Below, one piece after another: positions 17,529 through 21,455 of a stretch of 21,455 nucleotides of DNA. How positions within the stretch are numbered: the stretch's first letter is position 1; the number at the start of each line of letters is the position of its first letter. The position numbers and the translations under genes are program-made. Source of the stretch: Bremia lactucae (lineage: Eukaryota > Oomycota > Peronosporomycetes > Peronosporales > Peronosporaceae); assembly GCF_004359215.1 (NCBI RefSeq), contig NW_027152031.1:1214542-1235996 (forward strand). Reading direction: 5' to 3'. The notes below the pieces were generated by a model. It did not search any database, had not been told where the DNA came from, and worked only from the letters and a program-made list of their open reading frames with translations.

Positions 17529-18144
17529 TCAGCCACATCCGCAGGCTCTCTCATATACCAGATGTTGCGGAGGCGGCGAGCCAGCTCTCCAAAACGGAGC
17601 ATCGTTTTCGCTTTTTGATTCGTTTGAAAACAGGACGATCGGAGTTTCCCTCATTGAGGTCACCGAAGCCCCATGGGCCTGATCACGCAAACGCGTCAAA
17701 TACTGATGTCGCGTTGTTATTACCTTGGGCGTAAGGTATCGCTTATGAAGAGCGTCGCGAGCAGCGAGCTCCTTCGGCGTCCTCGCCTTAGGTCCGGAGG
17801 TCCAGATGGTCAAGCTGCGACCCGTACCTCTTGGAGGCGCTCTTCCACACTAAGGTGGAGTGTGTCGATATTCACTGTGAGCGTTTACTTTCACAAGGTT
17901 TGCAGCTTGACGACGAGTTGTTCCTCTATGTGGATTGCCTGTTCTTGCTCTTTATCGAGCGGGTTCATAATTATGTTGGACTCAGGTCCGGTGTCCTGCG
18001 CAATGCAGCTAAAACATCCGCGGCACCACGTTCTGGGAACTGATTTGGAGCCCGACGAGATTCGTTCACTCGACGAGGTGTGGAGGAGCCGCATTCCTTT
18101 TTCTCATTTTCCGATGAAGTGTGACTTTTATAGGCTACCATCAT
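17529..18144 (-). pseudogene. Antisense ORF of Gypsy-1, frameshifted, Gag-like?
   Basis: Coding-like sequence runs on the minus strand from the ATG codons at 18139-18144. It starts with a charged N-terminal part (STPRRVNESRRAP, ADVLAALRRTP), shifts frame into KEQEQAIHIEEQLVVKLQTL, then LHLSVEERLQEVRVAA (heptad-like), and then a 94-codon frame (17813-17529) containing GPKARTPKELAARDALHKRY. It lies between the chromodomain and the right LTR, opposite to pol. A displaced Gag, or a true antisense gene of the element, are both possible. No zinc knuckle is evident. Confidence 0.4.
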
Positions 18145-18304
18145 CTCATCGTGAAGGAAGGAGCTAAAGTGTGGGACGCAAGCTTAGTTGTCATCAGACA
18201 AAGGAATGCAGAACACAACCGAACGGTTAGCCGTTTATATTTCAACCTCAAGAAGGAAATGAAGCGAATGTTGTCACCCGTGTCAACAGTCTGATGCGGT
18301 ATGG

Positions 18305-18779
18305 TATAATGGGGCACACTTTGATTCGTATACCGTTATTGGAGTACATTTACTTTATGTGTAAAATACTCTTTTGTTCTATTTAAAATAATTAATCACT
18401 AAAAATCCTTTTTATTATGAGAAACATACAAGGTAGCCGCCAGATATAAATCTGGCGGCCGAAATCTATTTTAGCTAAGGTAAAGTTTTAGATTTAATTA
18501 ATTAAATACAGTTCAGTTCCCCTTTTGATCTTACAGCGTATAGTTCCTTCCTAAGGCTTGCGCATTGATCTACGAGAGAAAGAAACCTTTCTAGGGTATA
18601 TACTCTCGGGCACTAGTTGCCACTTGATTTTACGAAACCCTGAATCCCTAGAACTAGAATTCGTTGAGCTTTACGAGCTTATACAGCTCATAGAGTTGTT
18701 AAACCTGTTAGCTCTATAGATATTAGTGACTCTCTGAGTCTACAAGTCTTCCTCTGACTTAAGGAGCAAGGCCGTTACA
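18305..18779 (+). repeat. Gypsy-1 right LTR, full length (475 bp)
   Basis: It starts TATAATGGGG (TG mutated to TA) after a degenerate purine-rich GATGCGGTATGG and ends GGCCGTTACA. The ends pair as TGTAA/TTACA. A perfect 10-bp hairpin lies at 18436-18459. The flank begins CGTTC. Confidence 0.82.
18436..18459. repeat. LTR hairpin GCCGCCAGAT-ATAA-ATCTGGCGGC
   Basis: A perfect 10-bp inverted repeat with a 4-nt spacer. The left LTR has the same structure at 12350-12373 with one mismatch (GCCGTCAGAT). Conservation in both LTRs suggests a function in the element's RNA or a palindromic binding site. Confidence 0.8.
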
Positions 18780-19483
18780 CGTTCATTCTAATAGTGGATA
18801 TTCGTGAATAAACATTATCCTTTTCGGATTGAATTCAAAATACATTTGGAGCGGCTTTTCGCTCATTGCATCGGTATAAACCTGCATCTGGTATGGAATG
18901 TAAGTTTCTACCAGCGTTGTGCTCTCTTACACTACCGATCTCGATTGGCTCGGCATTTGACTCAGTATGATCCAAGAGGTCAAATTCACACGGGATATAC
19001 TTGGACGATGCGTATGCTTTGGCATCGTTAAAATGATAGTTATTTTTGAAAGTGTAAGGATCCATTCGATACAAGTGGTTTCGAGCGGTCCTGCCCTAAG
19101 GCCTCATCTAAAATTGCCACCTTGCCAGTTTAGGTCGGTGGCTGATAAATCATGTTCGCTGTGATTGTATGTATGAAACCCTGGTGCCCACATCAATAGG
19201 TCACAATTAATGACGGAATAAGAAGGCTGGGCGAGCGCAACGTATTCACCGATTTGTTGGCAAAAGTGTCACCAGCATCTCGCTGCGAGGTAGTCCCTGG
19301 ATGGAGAAGTACCTACTATGAAGCGGACGCGTATAAAGCCCAAAACAATTCACCCGTCCTCCAAATGGCAAATCGTTAAGGCAAATTAATAAAGCCGTCT
19401 CAGTTCCAAGGGTAGTTGACATGGCCTTTCAGTCACGCGAAATAGATGAATTTTGGCATCCTACCTACCGATTTTTGTTTAGC
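18780..19483. other. Unassigned region between Gypsy-1 and Gypsy-2
   Basis: I find no secure gene. A 79-codon minus frame (18835-19074) has a somewhat protein-like composition (DPYTFKNNYHFNDAKAYASS), but I cannot place it in a family. The neighbouring minus sequence has many stops. It is probably old repeat debris. Confidence 0.5.
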
Positions 19484-20062
19484 TGTAACGCCTAAGGTTA
19501 CATTACAGAGGATGGCGTCACAACCATAGTCGGCATGTTCTTCTGAATGTACATCCTCTGTAGGCGGGCACGTCGTAATGCGGCCACGCTCTACTTAGAC
19601 ACACACCCTAGCACAGCGAGGAAGCGGTTTAACCTGCTTCTCTTGCGTGCAGTGAGGTAGTTGTGGTGGGCGCGTAAGCGACCTCACCCAACACACTAAG
19701 TACTCTGGTCAAGTGTCGTCACGGGAGCGGTAATCCGTCTCCTCGTGCGCACTCATTAAGTAGGAAGTAGTTTTCAGACTGATTTATATTTAATAAGATT
19801 AAATATAACTACCTATTTTTACCAATCAAAATGTCATCTTTATAGATAACACTTAATATGTACTGGGAGCATATCTTTCCAGATATCTCGCGTAATGGAT
19901 GACGCCCAGCGCATCACATACACAAGGGTTGGTCACAAATGTCCACCGCACCCGAGTGCTGGGTTTAATTACTTTTATTTAGTAATTGACCATCCCCTTA
20001 AGTAAACACCAAGTGTACTAAACGGGGACTGTGTAACACTAGGGCAACTTTAGCCCGCTACA
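19484..20062 (-). repeat. 3' LTR of Gypsy-2 (579 bp)
   Basis: Read on the minus strand it begins TGTAGCGGGC and ends GGCGTTACA, with TGTA/TACA ends. It is preceded on that strand by a purine tract, and a decayed integrase lies further upstream, so the element points left. It is not alignable by eye to the Gypsy-1 LTR except for the GTTACA end. The matching 5' LTR would be beyond the right edge. Confidence 0.65.
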
Positions 20063-20079
20063 CCATCCCCCCCTTTAAG
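20063..20079 (-). other. Polypurine tract of Gypsy-2
   Basis: The minus strand reads CTTAAAGGGGGGGATGG directly before the TGTAGCGGG start of the LTR. It is the expected plus-strand primer and fixes the orientation of this LTR. Read on the plus strand, the same bases do not look like a primer-binding site (no TGG). Confidence 0.65.
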
Positions 20080-20156
20080 AACAAATTTACATTTTTAAAT
20101 TCGTCAAAGAGGAGAGAGGAACTGCGAGCAGCTTTACGCGCCGCTAGTTCACTCAA

Positions 20157-20163
20157 TCACTCT
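20157..20163 (+). promoter_or_regulatory. Initiator-like motif before the antisense ORF
   Basis: TCACTCT fits the oomycete initiator TCAYTYY. Starting at the A (20159), it would give a 36-nt leader to ATG 20195. The motif is short and could be chance. Confidence 0.25.
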
Positions 20164-20194
20164 AGCACACCTGTTTCCATACACGGCGCCAAAG

Positions 20195-20548
20195 ATGCCA
20201 CCTAAAAGGGGCCACGTTGGTGGGTCGTCTGCGAAGACGCCCACTCAACCTCACACTAAGCGCACGCGCCGCGTAAATTCGCCGGCCGCGTCAAATGCCT
20301 TAGTCGAAACGCCGACAGCTACTGCTGCTGTCGCGTTAATAGGGCTAAAGGATCCATCCCACTTTAACAGTGAGGATGTTGATCCGTCGCTCATTGTCGA
20401 CTACAATGAGTCGACACCGTTGCCGTCACCTCATAGTAGTGATGTGGACAACGAGCTCATGAGGAGTGATGGTGCGGCATTATTGCCCATCCAAACTTCT
20501 CTCATGGCTCACAACACTTGTTCGTGGAAGGAGGAATCGGTCCGATAG
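20195..20548 (+). CDS. Antisense ORF of Gypsy-2 (117 aa), Gag-N-terminus-like
   Basis: The frame starts MPPKRGHVGGSS, is basic at first (TKRTRRVNS) and then acidic and Ser/Pro-rich (DPSLIVDYNESTPLPSPHSS). It is 117 codons long without a stop. Its start resembles the low-complexity N-termini of gypsy Gag proteins, but no Gag core or zinc knuckle is present. It lies between the Gypsy-2 LTR and integrase, on the opposite strand to pol, and ends 22 bases from the integrase stop (convergent). It may be an element-encoded antisense protein, a truncated Gag from another element, or chance. Confidence 0.4.
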   Translation: MPPKRGHVGGSSAKTPTQPHTKRTRRVNSPAASNALVETPTATAAVALIGLKDPSHFNSEDVDPSLIVDYNESTPLPSPHSSDVDNELMRSDGAALLPIQTSLMAHNTCSWKEESVR

Positions 20549-20570
20549 CTTTTCGCCGTCACCGCCCCCC

Positions 20571-21455
20571 TCACCCGAATGACGCTCGACTCACAGTGGC
20601 GTTACCATCGGTCTCCTTAGCCAGATGAGGATATGTGAACTCATTTGGGTCTACATACCGTTTCAGACGACCCACGTAAAATACGGGGTGCGTCTTCATA
20701 TACGGGGGAAGGGTGAGCCTATAATTTAGGTCTCCAACCTCTTCAACCACCGTAAAGGGCCCAATGAAACGCGGCAACAACTTCGTAGTACTTCCAGGTA
20801 GTACAGAAATTGCAATTTTAGGTAGGGTAGCAGTACTTAATAGTACTTTTTCACCACTATAAAGCGTTCAATATTTTGCGACCGCATATTCTTTTTGCTT
20901 GTCCTGTGCGCTTGCCATTGCGTCACGGACTTTACGTGTTATGGCTAATCGCTCATCCACAAAGCGTTGAGCCTCCCTCACGCTTTTAGCATCAAACTCG
21001 CCTCTGATACCGCCAAGAGGTCGGTCATAAGGCGCAGTTTTATTGACCACTGCTAAACTGGCAGGGTCACTAGGGCAAGTTTCAGTCTTTGAGATGATAC
21101 CCTGATGGGTCATCGTCATATTGACGAAACTATGTCCCTCTTTCGCACCGAGCATAGTGAGGGGCCCTCCCCCACTAAGACTCGGGCTGCGCACAAACGA
21201 GACTGGTGTCCGAAGATGGCCCAGTCCGTTAATATAAAACGGTGTCTCACCCGTACTGGCGTGAACACTGTTATTTATAGCGAACTCCGCAGAGGGCAAT
21301 TGCTTGCTCCACTCTTTGGGAGTTGCTATCGTGCATAAGACATCCACCACGACCCGATTGGCACGTTCTGTTTGGCCATCGGTCTAGATATGATCTGCGG
21401 TCGACATGTGGAGCTTGCTACCTAGCAGCTTGAACACATGTCGCCAAAAACCAGA
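20571..21455 (-). pseudogene. Gypsy-2 integrase, partial, with two stops
   Basis: On the minus strand the frame enters at the window edge in the integrase core (KLHMSTADH), then a TAG stop near 21385, then TDGQTERANRV with the third catalytic Glu. It continues through AEFAINNSVHASTGETPFY, VRDAMASAQDKQKEYAV, a TGA stop at 20866-20868, KLLPRFIGPFTVV and THPVFYVGRLKRYVD, ending at 20571. It is a different family from Gypsy-1, with clear differences in the FIGPF and LKPY regions. No chromodomain is seen after it. Only two point defects and no frameshift suggest it is younger than Gypsy-1. Confidence 0.85.

Larger units (their letters stand above)
12190..18779 (+). mobile_element. Gypsy-1: decayed Ty3/gypsy element with nested debris
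   Basis: Two related LTRs bound the element, and plus-strand fragments run in the order protease/RT, RNase H, integrase, chromodomain, as in chromoviruses. The 5 bases left of the first LTR (TGTTC, 12185-12189) and right of the second (CGTTC, 18780-18784) match at 4 of 5, a likely target-site duplication. The LTRs differ at many positions, so the insertion is old. Its left half is filled by a copia remnant, the RT palm is missing, and part of the integrase is inverted. It cannot be autonomous. Confidence 0.8.

Noticed and set aside
17673..18167. 164-codon plus ORF next to the right LTR
   Set aside because: Its composition is Ser/Arg-rich and unlike a protein family, and the opposite strand carries better coding-like sequence; probably a shadow frame.
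19484..20062. Reading this LTR as the 5' LTR of a plus-strand element whose Gag starts at 20195
   Set aside because: The bases after it do not resemble a primer-binding site, while on the minus strand a strong polypurine tract precedes it and integrase lies upstream. Not fully excluded.

Overview
The window looks like nuclear DNA of an oomycete, most likely a Phytophthora or downy-mildew type species. The evidence is the 3' end of a eukaryotic 28S rRNA gene, an intron-less myosin of the IQ/coiled-coil/WW kind known from oomycetes, an oomycete-style initiator in a retrotransposon LTR, and several Ty1/copia and Ty3/gypsy elements, two of the gypsy type. The species assignment is inference.

Layout. 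1-451 is the end of the 28S rRNA, followed to 1141 by intergenic spacer (IGS) with a short 3'-ETS-like hairpin, an AAAT microsatellite and two degenerate tandem units. A single N at 1142 joins this spacer to a 5'-truncated LTR, so the link between the rDNA and everything to its right is not secure. 1143-5862 is a young, coding-intact Ty1/copia element: one 1379-codon Gag-Pol frame, nearly identical LTRs, a half-tRNA type primer site, and a seven-unit heat-shock element in each LTR. 5863-7602 has no secure gene; it holds possible gene debris, a 55-nt near-perfect hairpin, a five-copy CCAAT-box array and a second degenerate repeat. 7603-11373 (minus) is a complete myosin heavy chain, the only clear single-copy host gene. 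11374-12189 is its upstream region, with a weak small-ORF candidate.

From 12190 to the right edge everything recognisable is decayed retrotransposon. Gypsy-1 (12190-18779, plus) is bounded by two diverged LTRs and a 4-of-5 target-site duplication. Its left half is occupied by a scrambled copia remnant. Its pol has lost the RT palm, and its integrase C-terminal part lies inverted in place between the integrase core and a chromodomain. 18780-19483 is unassigned. Gypsy-2 (19484-21455 and beyond, minus) contributes a 3' LTR, a polypurine tract and an integrase with stops. In both gypsy copies a reading frame on the opposite strand sits between the end of pol and the 3' LTR, convergent with pol.

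The strongest observations are the perfect heat-shock element in the LTRs of an apparently competent copia element, its anticodon-arm primer site overlapping the first ATG, and the repeated pol/antisense-ORF/LTR arrangement in two gypsy families. All identifications come from reading the sequence; no database search was run.
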